64,000 nt of DNA, taken from positions 558,001-622,000 of the forward strand of contig NZ_LR215023.1 in NCBI RefSeq assembly GCF_900660615.1. The letters run 5' to 3'. Each line of letters opens with the position of its first letter. The first letter of the stretch is position 1. The stretch is from Malacoplasma iowae (lineage in GTDB: Bacteria; Bacillota_I; Bacilli_A; Mycoplasmatales; Mycoplasmoidaceae). Made by a program: the position numbers and the translations under genes. Of the stretch, positions 19,892 to 31,698 are shown in pieces. The notes under the pieces are model-generated. The model ran no database searches. It saw only the letters and a program-made list of their open reading frames with translations, and was not told the DNA's origin.

Positions 19892-21784
19892 ATGTCTTAT
19901 AAAGAATCCGATATTAAAGTTTTAGAAGGTTTAGAACCAGTTAGAAAAAGACCTGGTATGTATATAGGTTCAACTGATCAAAGAGGATTACATCACCTTA
20001 TTTGAGAAATCTTTGATAACTCTGTCGATGAAGTTTTAGCAGGCGTTGCAGATACTATTAAAATGACATTACACCGTGATGGGTCTTTCACTGTTGAAGA
20101 TAATGGTAGAGGTATTCCAACAGGGATTCACCCTAAAACAAAGATGTCTACAGTTGATACTGTTTTTACAAGTTTGCATGCTGGTGGTAAATTTGATGAT
20201 TCAGCTTATGGTGTTTCTGGTGGATTGCATGGTGTTGGTAGTTCAGTTGTTAATGCTTTAAGTTCTTGGTTAACAGTTACTGTTAAAAGAGATGGTAAGA
20301 TATATGAATCTAAATTTAAAGATGGTGGAAAAATAGTTCAAAAGTCAACAATAATTGGTAATACTAATAAGACTGGTACATCTGTTACTTTTATGCCAGA
20401 TAAAACAATATTTAAAAATGTTGCTTTTAATGCAAACACTATTTTGGAAAGAGTTAAAGAAACCGCTTTCTTATTAAAGGGTTTAAAAATAGTTTTTGAA
20501 AATGAGATTACTCATAAAAAAGAAGAATTTTTAGCTGAAAACGGTTTGATTGAATTTGTGCAATTTATCAATAGTACTCAAACTCCATTTTCACAAATTG
20601 TTTACATGGAGGGAAAAGATCAAGGAATTGAAGTTGAAGTAGCTTTTCAATATAACAATAGCAACTCTGAAACTTTTATTTCTTTTGCAAATTCAGTAAA
20701 AACAAAAGAAGGTGGTTCACATGAAACTGGTTTTAAGACAGCACTAACTGAAACACTTAACGAATATGCAAGAAAATGAAAGCTAATTAAAGAAAGAGAA
20801 AAAAACTTTGAAGGTAGTGATTTTAGAGAAGGTTTAGTTTGTATTATTTCAGTTAAGGTTCCAGAAAAATTAATCTCATATGAAGGACAAACAAAAAACA
20901 AACTATTTACACAAGAAGCTTATGTAGCTGTAAGAACAATAGTTAAAAATAAACTAACTTACTGACTTGAAGAAAACAAAAAGGATGCTAAGTTAATTAT
21001 TGAAAAAGCACAACTTTCAAGAGATGCTAGAGATGCTGCTAGAAAAGCAAGAGAAGAAGTTAAACAATTAAAAGGGCAAAAAAAAGAAAGAATCTTATCT
21101 GGTAAATTAACTCCATGTCAATCAAAAGATAATGTTCACACAGAATTATTTTTGGTTGAGGGGGACTCAGCTGGTGGTAGTGCTAAACTTGGTAGAGATA
21201 GAAAATTCCAAGCAATTTTACCACTAAGAGGTAAAGTAATTAATGTTGAAAAAGCACAACTTAAAGATCTTTTAAAAAACGAAGAAATTGGGACAATTAT
21301 CTCATGTATTGGTGCAAGCATTGGTAGTGATTTTGATATTTCTAAATCAAACTATGGGAAAGTAATTATTATGACAGATGCTGATACTGATGGTGCTCAC
21401 ATTAGAGTTTTATTATTAACATTCTTTTATCGTTATATGAGACCACTAATTGAAGAAGGTAAAGTTTATATTGCCTTACCACCATTGTATAAATTCACTA
21501 ATACTAAAAGTAAAAAATCGACATATGCTTGAGAAGATTATGAATTAGATGATCTAAAACAAACAGCTAGTTCTTATGAAATTCAAAGATATAAAGGTTT
21601 AGGGGAAATGAATGCTGATCAATTATGAGAGACAACAATGAACCCTGAAACTAGACAATTAATTCAAGTTTCAATAGAAGATGCTGCTTTAACTGAGCGT
21701 CGTGTTTCAATACTTATGGGAGAAGATTCATCGAAAAGAAAAGAATGGATAAATGATAATGTTGATTTTGAATTAGAAAGCTAA
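19892..21784 (+). CDS. parE: DNA topoisomerase IV subunit B (ParE)
   Basis: 630 aa. GHKL ATPase motifs: [47 protein letters not shown] motifs: [13 protein letters not shown] and [21 protein letters not shown]. The C-terminus has [21 protein letters not shown]. It forms the ATPase half of the A2B2 enzyme that decatenates replicated chromosomes. It is called ParE rather than GyrB because it is followed by a parC and flanked by plsY; GyrB remains possible on motif grounds alone. The ATG at 19892 has GAGG 8 bases upstream. parC follows after 58 bp. Confidence 0.93.
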
Positions 21785-21842
21785 TTCAAAATCTTATACT
21801 GTTATGGCAAAAACTATATAAATAAGTTAAATGGAGGAGAAA

Positions 21843-24800
21843 ATGTCTAATATTTTTGATAATAATAACAAAATATGAAACAGGTCACTTGAAGACATTA
21901 TGTCTGAAAGTTTTGGTAAGTATGCTAAATATATTATTCAAGATAGAGCATTACCAGACATTAGAGATGGTTTAAAACCTGTTCAAAGAAGAATTTTATA
22001 TGCTATGAATGAATTAAAAATTCATCATGATAAACCATATAAAAAATCAGCTAGAACAGTTGGGGAAGTAATTGGTAAATATCACCCACATGGTGATAGT
22101 TCAATTTATGAAGCTATGGTTAGAATGTCTCAGGAATGAAAGAACAATATCCCATTACTTGATATGCAAGGTAACAAAGGTTCTCTTGATGGTGATGGAC
22201 CAGCAGCGATGAGATATACAGAGTGTAGACTTTCTTTATTTGGAGAGCTTATGCTTGAAGATATTGATAAAGATACAGTTAAATTCATTCCTAACTTTGA
22301 TGATTCTGAAAGTGAACCATCTATTTTACCATCTCTTTTGCCAAATGTTTTAGTTAACGGTTCAACAGGTATTGCAGCAGGTTATGCGACTAATGTTCCC
22401 CCATTTAACTTAAGTGAAGTTTTACAAGGTATTATTTATAGAATTAAACATAACAGTTGTTCAATTAAAGAAATTGCATCAATTATTAAAGGTCCAGATT
22501 TTCCAACTGGTGGTATTATTCAAGGGAAAGATGGAATTTTAGAAATTTTTGCTACAGGTAAAGGTAAGTTTAATATTAGAGCAAGAATTTCTGAAACTGT
22601 TAAAAGTAATAAGAAAACAAAACAATTAGTAGTTACAGAAATTCCATATGAAACAAATAAAGCTAATATTGTAAAGTCAATTGAAGAGTTAAGAATAAAT
22701 AATGAATTACCAGGCCTTAAAGAGGTAAGAGATGATTCAGACAAAAATGGTGTTTCGATTGTAATGGAATTTGAAACTGATAAAGATTTAGAAATAATAA
22801 AAAACTTTTTATACAAAAAAACTCAGTTACAAATCTCTTATTCAGCAAATATTATTTTAATTAAAGATAGAAAACCAAGCCAAACGAACATTATTCAAAT
22901 AATTGATTCTTATTTAGAACATGCAAATGACATAATAATAAGATCAGCAACATTTGATTTGAAAAAAGCTTTAAATCGTAAAGAAATTCTTGAAGGTTTA
23001 ATCAAAGCAATAAAAGATATTGATAAATTAATTAGATTGATTAAATCTTCAAAAAGTAAAGATGAAGCTAAACAAAAAATTATGACTTCATTTGGTTTAA
23101 ATCAAAACCAAGCTGAGGCTGTTGTTAATTTACGTTTATATGTTTTAACTTCATATGACACAGAAAAGCTTATTAACGAGTACAATGAATTATTAAAATT
23201 TATTGATATTAAAAAAAGACTAATCGAAGATCAAAACTATAGAAACCAGTTCTTAATTGATAAACTTAATGAATTTGATAAAAAATTAGGTTTCAAAAGA
23301 AAAACTTCTATAGAAGATGAAATTGAAGACATAGCTATTGAACAAACTGACATTATTGAAGAAAATCATGGTGTTTGTATTGTTACTAGAGATAATTACA
23401 TTAAATACATTAAAGATATTTCAATAACTGATGTTACGTTAGATAAATTTAAGTTTAAAGAAGGCGATATACCAGTTAATATGATTTCTTTAAGTACTTT
23501 GGAAACATTGGTTTGTTTAACTTCAAAAGGGAAATGTATTACTATTCCAGCACATAAAATTAAATTCACAAAAGCTAAAGATAATGGAATTCACATTAAT
23601 GAAATTATCACAATAGATTCATTTGAAAAAACTATAGCTATTTTTGCTATCTCTAAAAATTCAAACATTAAAACAGAAGTATTTGTAGCAACAAAAAATT
23701 CTTTGGTAAAACGTTTTATGATTGAAGATTTAACAATGGCTAGAAATGCAAAAATATCATCTTATATTGGATTAAAATCAGATGATGAAGTTATAACTGC
23801 ATTTGTTGTTAAAGATGAATACAAAGAAGTTATTACAGTATCTAAAAATGGAAATGGATTGAGATATCAAATTAATGAGGTACCAGTTGTTGGTAGAAGT
23901 GCCTCTGGTGTTAAAAACATTAATTTAAAAGATGATGATTGTGTTGGAGCTTTAATGCCAGTTGAACCAGATGAAAGTTTTATTTTGTTAATTTCTAATC
24001 GTGGTGCCAAAAGAATCCACTTTGAAGATATTACACTAACAAGTCGGGCGAAAATTGGAAAAAGAATCCTTTCTCAAGTTGAATCAAACCCATACTTAAT
24101 CCACTCTGGATTTATGATTGGTGGAAGAGAAACAATATACTTGCTAGATGGTAATAATAAGCTTCATGAAAAAAAGGTTTCTGATATTCCAATAACAGAT
24201 TTTACAACTAGAATGAACTCATTTAATGATGTAAGCGAAATAAGCGATGCATCATATTTAAAAAAAAATCAAAATTTAGTATTAAATAGTGATGATTTCA
24301 ATTTTGAGAAGCTTTTAGAGGCTAAAAATGAGTTAAAACAGTCTGAAATTGAAGAAGAAATTGATGATGAAATTGACCATGAATTAGAAAAATTAATTTC
24401 AAAGAAAATACCACTAACAATTAATGTTACTAAGATAAATATTGATGATGTTGTAGTTTCAAACAATAGTAAGCTTGATCTTAGTGAAACTAAAAATCAT
24501 ATTATTGACCATTCTAATTTAAATGATAAAAATCAAAATAATGAATTAGATGATGCAAATGTAAATCATCTAATAAATGATATTAATGATAATAAAGTAA
24601 ACAATGAAGAATTATTAGATGACTCAAAACTTAGTGAAAACGATAACATTGGAATTGATGAAAAATATAATGATAATGAAAATTTAGATGTTGAAACTGA
24701 AGTTGATTCTGAAGTAGACAAAGATTCATTTGAAGAAGAAATAGTTGAAAATGACGACTCTAATGAAGAATATGAAGATGAATATTCAGATAATGAAGAA

Positions 24801-24941
24801 GAATCAGATGAAGAATTAGAACAAACAGAAGAATTTGATGATGAAGAAGAGTATTCAGATGAGGAATATGAAGACGACTCAGAAGAATTATCAGATGAAG
24901 AAATACAAGAATCTGATAATGAAGAAGAATATGAAGAATAA
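21843..24941 (+). CDS. parC: DNA topoisomerase IV subunit A (ParC) with acidic tail
   Basis: 1032 aa against about 800-900 for the family. The cleavage tyrosine is Y125 (AMRYTECRL); the winged-helix region is [20 protein letters not shown]; a beta-pinwheel C-terminal domain runs from about residue 500 to 800. From codon 810 (24270) follows an Asn/Asp/Glu linker and from 24715 a dense Asp/Glu/Ser/Tyr tail. The TAA at 24939 looks like a late mutation: the same acidic repeat continues in the same frame to 26081, and an identical repeat further on has GAA at that codon. The ATG at 21843 has GGAGG 6 bases upstream. Confidence 0.93.
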
Positions 24942-26081
24942 TATTCAGATCAAGAAATAGAAGAATCTGATAACGAAGAAGAGTATGAAGAAGAATTGTC
25001 AGATGAAGAATATGAAGATGATTCAGATGAATTGTCAGATGATGAATATGAAGAAGAGTTAGAAGAAACAGAAGAATCTGATGATGAAGAGTATGAAGAA
25101 GAATATTCAAATGAAGAATTAGAAGATGATTCAAATGATGATCAAGATGAATATGATGAATCTAATGATGATGAATATGAAGATGAATCTAATGAAGAAT
25201 TTGAAGAAACAGAAGAACCTGATGATGAACAAGAATATTCAGATGAAGAAATAGATAACTCTGATTATGAAGAAGAATACGAAGAAGAAGAATTAGAAGA
25301 TTCTGAAGAAGATTCAGATGATGAATACGAAGAAGAAGAATTAGAAGATTCTGAAGAAGATTCAGATGATGAATACGAAGAAGAAACAGAAGAATCTGAT
25401 GATGAACAAGAATATTCAGATGAAGAAATAGAAGAATCTGATAATGAAGAAGAATATGAAGAAGAATATGAAGAAGAATATTCAGATCAAGAAATAGAAG
25501 AATCTGATAACGAAGAAGAGTATGAAGAAGAATTGTCAGATGATGAATATGAAGAAGAATCTGATGATGAACAAGAATATTCAGATGAAGAAATAGATGA
25601 CCCTGATTATGAAGAAGAATACGAAGAAGAAGAATCAGATGAAGAATTAGAATATTCTGAAGAAGATTCAGATGATGAATATGAAGAAGAGACAGAAGAT
25701 TCATATGATGAATATGAAGAACAAGATGAATATGATGAATCTAATGATGATGAATATGAAGAAGGGTTAGAAGAAACAGAAGAATCTGATGATGAACAAG
25801 AATATTCAGATGAAGAAATAGAAGAGTCTGATAATGAAGAAGAGTATGAAGAAGAATTGTCAGATGATGAATATGATGAAGAATCAGATGAAGAGTTAGA
25901 AGAAATAGAAGAATCTGATGAATATGATGAACACGAAGAAGAATATTCAAATGAAGAATTAGAAGATGATTCTAATGAAGAACAAGAAGAATATGATGAA
26001 CATTATCAAAAAGAAGATTCAGATTCTGAAGAAGAAAATATAGAAGACATAATTGGCGACATAGAGGAATATGAAGACTAA
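24715..26081 (+). repeat. acidic-residue coding repeat (GAA/GAT/TAT/TCA)
   Basis: A purine-rich low-complexity DNA tract of GAAGAA, GATGAT and GAATATTCAGATGAAGAA blocks. Longer near-exact copies occur, for example 24922-25010 against 25447-25540. Such DNA can expand or contract by slippage, always in codon steps, without breaking the frame. Confidence 0.85.
24942..26081 (+). pseudogene. continuation of the ParC acidic tail after the in-frame stop
   Basis: 380 sense codons in the parC frame, nearly all Glu, Asp, Ser, Tyr, plus some Leu, Gln, Asn and Thr, in imperfect repeats of the type EYEEE-SDEE and EESDDEQEYSDEEI. The first in-frame ATG (24996) has no Shine-Dalgarno, so independent translation is doubtful. 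The parC terminator lies only after this region (26082), showing it belonged to the same transcription unit. With GAA instead of TAA at 24939 the product would be a single 1412-aa ParC with about 450 dense acidic residues. Alternatives: a ParC truncated by design, readthrough, or a base-calling error in a repeat. Confidence 0.65.
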
Positions 26082-26116
26082 AAAATAACTTGGTTACTTC
26101 CAAGTTATTTTTATAC
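26082..26116 (+). terminator. terminator of the parE-parC unit
   Basis: Stem AAAATAACTTGG / CCAAGTTATTTT with loop TTACTT, then TTA. It begins immediately after TAA 26079-26081, not after the TAA at 24941. Confidence 0.85.
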
Positions 26117-26139
26117 AATTTAATAAGACGGAGTATGTT

Positions 26140-26790
26140 ATGACATCAAATGAATATAAAGAAATTATAGATAGTTTAAAATTATCAACAGAAACTAAAA
26201 AATTATTAATAGATAAATCATCTAATATAATTGAATCTATAAGTGATAGTACTAATATTGATTCATTAAAATTGCTGATAACAAAAATTGATGGATTAGT
26301 TTCTGGACTTAAAACTGCTAAATTTACTGTTAATAAAAACGGATTAGTAGAAACAAAAAATATTCCAAAATTAATTGATATGTTTTTTGAATATTTAAAT
26401 GAAGGTAATATTTATTATCAAGAACAAACTGTGATAAATGAGGTTGTTAAATATCTTAATGGTAAATTATCACCACTTGTAGAAAATTCTTATGTAGATA
26501 AAAAAATATTTAAAAGAATTTTATATAATATCAAAGATAGCAAAATTGAATTATCTTATGATTTTGATTTTATAGATGATCATTTTTTTATCAGTATAAA
26601 TCTTCAGTTTACTTATAAAAACAATACTGATAATAAAATTGAATCTTTCCCTTTAAAGTTTTTTAAACACATTAAGCTAGATGAAAAATTTGAAAATAGC
26701 AAATGGCTATTTAGTATGTGAACATTAAATGATTTTGTAGATGCATTAAAATCTTGTGTAAAATGACTTAAATTTAAACAAAAAATATAA
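26140..26790 (+). CDS. unknown cytosolic protein, 216 aa
   Basis: The ATG at 26140 follows ACGGAG. The protein (starts MTSNEYKEIIDSLKLS) has no signal or membrane segment. The first half is helical by pattern; the second half holds a beta-rich stretch (KIELSYDFDFIDDHFFISINLQFTY) and ends WLKFKQKI. I do not recognise the family. It lies between the parC terminator and a surface-protein gene and appears to be a single-gene unit. Confidence 0.7.
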
Positions 26791-26860
26791 AGTTGATAAA
26801 AATAATTTAATCGTTATATAAAAATATATTTGCTAAAATATATCTATATTCGAGGGTAAC

Positions 26861-27898
26861 ATGAAAAAAATAAACAAGATACTAGGATTATCAACTCTAT
26901 GTGCATCTCTAGCTATTTCAGGTTCTACAGCATATATTGTTTCAAAAGAATATAAAGTAAAACTAAATGGGTCTTTAGACCAAGGTGGTGGCAATAACAA
27001 CGATAACAGTGTCCCTGTTCCAAAACCACCAGTAGCAGAAATAAATGAATCAGTATTAAATTCTATAGATTTTGATACATCTAGTTGAGATGTGAATAAT
27101 TTCTCAGCTGATGTTGTAAAAAAATCAATTAAAAAAAATTCTGTTCCTTCAAATTTGAATTTAGATAAACTTGAAGTAAAACTATCTAATAATGGAAAAA
27201 TCAATTCAATGTATGTAATGGGATATTATCCATTTGAATTACTTTATCCAAAAGAAGATGGAACACTAGTTCAAACATCAATTCATTTATCAATCGACAA
27301 TAATGAATATAGTCGTGAATTTGTTAATCCTTATAATGGAAAGGATTTTGAAAATCAAAATTGAAATAAATATTTAGACGAATTAAACTCTAAAGTATAT
27401 CCTTACTCTTTAAGAAATAAAGTTGAACAATCAATAATTAATAACAACTTAGAATACTATTATTATTCACCAAAAAATATTGTTGATAATATTTTTTCAA
27501 CAGTTGATATTGGCCAAATATTATCAGCTACAGATGTTGATATTAAAATTCAAAATTATGCTTGAAGTGGTTTTGAAAATAAAAACAATGGTATTTCTGC
27601 ATTTAGTTTTATATTTGAAGCTAATTCAAAATCTTTAAATCAAAAGCTTATAGCGCAACTAAATTTTACTCCAGATTATAAATTGGGTATTCAAAATTAC
27701 GTTAATAAAATGACAACAGAAAATCTTGTATATAAAGATATTGTTAGTTCTTTTTATAAAATAAATATTCCAGCAGGCGAATTTAAATTAACAGCCTTTG
27801 TTACTAAAAATGGTGTTGTTCGTAAACATGAATATTTAAGTAAGCGTGATTATCAAATAAAAGCTGATATTACAGATTTTAAAGGATATCAATCTTAA
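26861..27898 (+). CDS. membrane-anchored or secreted protein, 345 aa, unknown
   Basis: The N-terminus MKKINKILGLSTLCASLAISGSTAYIV is a signal or anchor. The Cys at residue 14 sits too early in a poor lipobox, so lipid attachment is unlikely. A short linker (GGGNNND, PVPKPP) precedes the folded ectodomain, as in many mollicute surface proteins. No catalytic motif is seen. A ribosome-binding site GAGGG lies just before the start. Terminator-like hairpins follow at 27926 and 27992. Confidence 0.75.
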
Positions 27899-27925
27899 TT
27901 AAAAATAAGATTTAAATATATTTAA

Positions 27926-27956
27926 AAAACCATAGTTAATTACTATGGTTTCTAAT
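27926..27956 (+). terminator. hairpin after the 345-aa protein gene
   Basis: Stem AACCATAGT / ACTATGGTT, weak T run. It may act with the stronger hairpin at 27992. Confidence 0.5.
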
Positions 27957-27990
27957 TTATATGTAAGATAAACACTTTAATTTTGTATGA

Positions 27991-28026
27991 GACTCTTAAC
28001 TTTAAAATATAAGTTAAGAGTTTTTT
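27991..28026 (+). terminator. terminator between convergent genes
   Basis: Stem ACTCTTAACTT / AAGTTAAGAGT with TTTTTT on the plus side, overlapping the folA stop on the other strand. It closely resembles the internal hairpin of the IS (ACTCTCGACTT...AAGTTGAGAGT). Confidence 0.75.
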
Positions 28027-28489
28027 ATTTTTTAAAATAATGATATATTTTAAATTCTGATTTATTATCAACTTTTTTTAAATAAAAATTTGAATAATCA
28101 AAATCATTCATATATGTATCACAATTATAAGATTCAAATAATTTTGATACTAACAATCTATCAGCATATTTATTAAATAAGAAATATATTTGTTTACCAC
28201 CAATCACGAAAATATCTTCATTTTTATATTTTCTTAATACATCTTGAATATTGTTATATATTTCAACTGATTGGTCATTGATCTTATATTCTTTATTTTT
28301 TGTAATAATTATATTTTTTCTATTTTTTAAAGGTTTTCCAATTGACTCAAATGTTTTCCTTCCCATTACAATTGTGTGGTTTAAAGTTGTTGCCTTAAAA
28401 AATTCTAAATCTTCTTTTATGTGTCATGGTATAGAGTTATTTAATCCTATACCTCCATTTTTATCTTCACATCAAATTAGAGTTATCAT
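28025..28489 (-). CDS. folA: dihydrofolate reductase
   Basis: 154 aa, normal length. It reduces dihydrofolate with NADPH. Landmarks: the start MITLIWCEDKNGGIG with LNNSIPWHIKEDLEFFK (active-site W and acid), GRKTFESIGKPLKNRKNIIIT and FVIGGKQIYF. The gene lies 1 bp downstream of the Cof-type phosphatase gene and in line with trpS, forming a three-gene operon read trpS, phosphatase, folA. Confidence 0.95.
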
Positions 28490-28490
28490 A

Positions 28491-29357
28491 TTAAACTTTA
28501 ATATTAAATATTTTAGCTAACTCTCTGGCCACACCATCATTATCATTATCAAATTCAGTTATTTTACTTGCTGGGACTTTTACTACAGAAGATCCATTTT
28601 TCATTGCATATCCATTTTCAATTTTTTGAATCATTTCTATATCATTTTCACCATCACCAAAAGCAATACAATTTCTTAATGGGATAGCATAATAACTTGA
28701 TAGGAATTTTAATGCTGTACCTTTATTGCCAAAAATTGAATTAATTTCTAAAACAGAACCATCTGTATAATCTTTTATGGACCAATTTCTAACTAGTAAT
28801 GTTCCAGTTAAACCTTTAACTTTAAAAGTATAATCATCTATATTTGGTACATCTTTAACTCACATTAATATTGAATTAATATCACGTTGAATAATACTTA
28901 TATCATCAAATGTTGTATAAAAAACCGGTTCATTAGGATTTATATGAAATTTTTTTAAAAACTCTTTGTGAACTCTATGGTCTTTAACATCTGACAAAAC
29001 ATATGTACCATCTATATTTTCAATTAACACACATCCAAGTTTTGATTTAAGTTCTTCATACTTAAATATTTCATGTATTAAACCCCTTCCAAAGGTTAAG
29101 TTAATTGGTAAAAAAGTGTTATCAGATGGATTAGTGATGATTGAACCATTAAGGTTTGCTATTACTGTTTTTAAACCAAGTTTTTCATATATGTGGTATG
29201 AACTTCTTAATGGTCTGCCAGTAGCTATACATAATATGTGTCCTTTTTTAATTATTTTTTTAATTACATTAACAGTGTAATCGCTAATAGTTTCATCACT
29301 TCTTAAAAGCGTTCCATCAAGATCTGTCACTATCAATTTTCTTTCTTTATTTTTCAT
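28491..29357 (-). CDS. Cof-type HAD-IIB phosphatase
   Basis: 288 aa. HAD motifs: DLDGTLL near the start (nucleophile Asp), ATGRP for motif II, and FGDGENDIEM for motifs III-IV, with the IIB-type cap between. These enzymes dephosphorylate sugar phosphates or flavin/pyridoxal phosphates; the substrate cannot be told from sequence. It follows trpS by 3 bp and precedes folA by 1 bp, so it is in an operon with them. Confidence 0.92.
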
Positions 29358-29360
29358 TTT

Positions 29361-30368
29361 TTACTCACTATCTAATCCAAGTAATTTGTGGATTTGTTTA
29401 ATTTTTTTGTTAGCTATTTCTTTACACTTAGTCCCATTTATTTTTAATTCTTCATCTATTTGTTTATCTTTAATTATTTTATTATAGTTATTTTGAATAA
29501 TCTCTAATTTAGAACAAACTATATCAGCTAAATCTTTTTTGAATTCACCATAGTTTTTACCATCATATTTTTGAACAATAGATTCAATATTTGTATCTGT
29601 TAATGCTGAATATATAGTTAGTAAATTTGTAACTCCTGGTTGATTTTCTCAATCAAAATTTACTTTGTTTAATGAGTCTGTTTTTGCAGCCATAATTTTT
29701 TTTCTAATTGAATCTAATGGTTCTAACAAAAATATTGTTCCTTTTGTATTTTCATTTGATTTACTCATTTTAATTTCTGGATTTTGTAAATCCATTATTT
29801 TGTTACCATTTTCTTTTGTAAAGAAATTTGGAATTTTAAAAAAATCATCTTTATATTTTTTGTTAAATCTAATTGCAATATCTCTTGTTAATTCTAAGTG
29901 TTGTTTTTGATCTTTTCCAACAGGAACAATATCAGCATCATATAATAAAATATCAGCAGCCATTAGTGTTGGATAATATAACAATCCCGCAGGAATGTTT
30001 TGCGTTTGATTACTTAATGTCATTTTTTGTGATTTATCTTTAAATTGAGTCATTCTATTTAATTCTCCAAGATATGTATGACATATTAATAAATAAGATA
30101 AATGAGAATGTTCAATAACGCTTGATTGGTAAAAAACATAATTTTTTTTAAAATCCAAACCACAAGCTTTATATAAACATGCTGTTGATCTTCTATTTTC
30201 CTTTAATAACTCTGGAGAAAAATTAACTGTTATGGAATGAAGATCAGCTATAAAAACAAATAATTTATTTTCTTCATTTTGCATATCAACAAAATTTTTT
30301 AAAGCCCCAAGATAATTTCCAAGAGTTAAAGAATTTGTCGATTGGATTCCTGAAACAATAATTTTCAT
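29361..30368 (-). CDS. trpS: tryptophanyl-tRNA synthetase
   Basis: 335 aa, normal length. The class I signature is GIQSTNSLTLGNYLGAL (HIGH equivalent TLGN) and IKMSKSNEN (KMSKS). Other landmarks: FIADLHSIT, YPTLMAADILLYDADIVPVGKDQKQHLELTRDIA. It charges tRNA-Trp; in this organism that includes the tRNA reading UGA, which carries most of the Trp codons here. First gene of the trpS-phosphatase-folA unit; GAGG lies before the start. Confidence 0.96.
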
Positions 30369-30465
30369 TTTATAAACCTCTGTTGTTTTGTCATTATTTA
30401 TATATTATTGTAAAATATTAATAATGCATATTATGAAAAATATAATTTCTAGAGGTTATTAAAAT

Positions 30466-30924
30466 ATGAAAAAATTATTTTATGTTTCACAGTGTAAAGC
30501 AAGTAATTATGCACTAGATTTTATTGAAAAAAACAACATTATTGTTGATAAATCAAACCTAACTTATAAACCTATAACAGAAAAAGATTTGTTAGATATG
30601 GAAGCTTTACTTCCGAATGGAATGATAGAATTGGTTAACCCGCATTCAGAACATTTAAAAGATTTAGGTTTTGATATTAAGACACTTAACAAAAAAGAAT
30701 TAATGTATGTGATTATTAAAAATCCAATGATTTTAAGCTATCCAATATTACTTGAAACAACAAATAATAAAAACCCTATTAAACTAGTTATAGGTTTTAA
30801 CCCTATAGAATGAAGCATTTTTAAAGATGACCCAACAAGTGATAGATATTATAGTAATATAAATAAATTTTATAAATTTACTAAATGCTGCTTTTTTGAT
30901 GAAACAAAAGATAGAAAAATGTAA
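30466..30924 (+). CDS. Spx/ArsC-family protein
   Basis: 152 aa, thioredoxin-like fold. The N-terminal motif is a single-Cys version (YVSQCKASNYA) at the place of the Spx CxxC; the ArsC/Spx pattern continues with ALLPNGMIELVNPHS, KELMYVIIKNPMILSYPILLE and a final IGFNPIE. Spx binds the RNA polymerase alpha subunit and senses thiol stress through the CxxC; the missing second Cys makes disulfide sensing unlikely here. It is followed after 2 bp by nadK, so the two are translationally linked. Confidence 0.8.
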
Positions 30925-30926
30925 TC

Positions 30927-31697
30927 ATGAATTATACTGTTTTTATTAATGATGAATCACAAAAAGCATTATTTTTAAAAAAGAAACTTTCTCAAATACT
31001 AAGTGATTGAAATTATGTTGATAATGTTGATTTAACAGATTATATTTTTGTAATTGGTGGAGATGGTACTTTTTTAAAACATTTTAATGATTTTAAAAAT
31101 AAAAAGATTGTAGCAATCAATGCAGGAAATTTAGGATATTATTCTTTTTTCAATAAGAGTAATCTTAATACATTAAAATCTAAAATAGCAAATCCTAGAA
31201 ATTTTAACCATGTCTTAGTTTTAAAAATTTGTTTAGATGATAAAGAATATCGTTGCTTAAATGAAGTGATAATAAGATGTGATAGAACATTTGAATCAAG
31301 TGTTTATGTTAAAAATGTTTTTTTAGAAAAATTTAAAGGCTCTGGAATCTTAATATGTACCCCTATGGGTTCAACTGCTCATAATAAAAATGCACATGGT
31401 GCCATTATGTATAATGGTTTAAATGCAATTCAAATTTTAGAATTAGAACCAATAACTCAAAAAAGATATATGACACTAAAATCCCCATTAATTGTTCCAT
31501 CAGATTTTAATGTTAATTTAAAAAGTAATGCTGAACTTGAAAACACTAAAATAATAATTGATGGAAAACCTATAAAAATTAATTTTAAGGGAAATTTAAA
31601 GGTGTCTGTTATTAATTCAGATTTTCAGTTATTCAATCCATATGATCCAAAAATATACATAAAAAAACTTAGAGATTCATTTATTAGGGAGAAATAA
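30927..31697 (+). CDS. nadK: NAD kinase
   Basis: 256 aa. It phosphorylates NAD to NADP. The GGDG motif (VIGGDGTFLKHF) is near residue 45, NEVIIR near 112, and the Gly-rich GSTAHNKNAHGAIM, the variant of GSTAYSLSAGG, follows; IIDGKPI is near the C-terminus. The gene starts 2 bp after the Spx-like stop and ends one base before the next gene, a tight three-gene operon. Confidence 0.94.
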
Positions 31698-31698
31698 A

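Noticed and set aside
19892-24941. Reading this pair as gyrB-gyrA.
   Set aside because: Motifs alone do not fully decide, but linkage to plsY and the parE-parC order with short spacing fit topoisomerase IV better.
24760-25950. Several His/Leu-rich minus-strand ORFs opposite the acidic tract.
   Set aside because: They are the reverse complement of GAA/GAT repeats, with no start signals and no protein-like composition.
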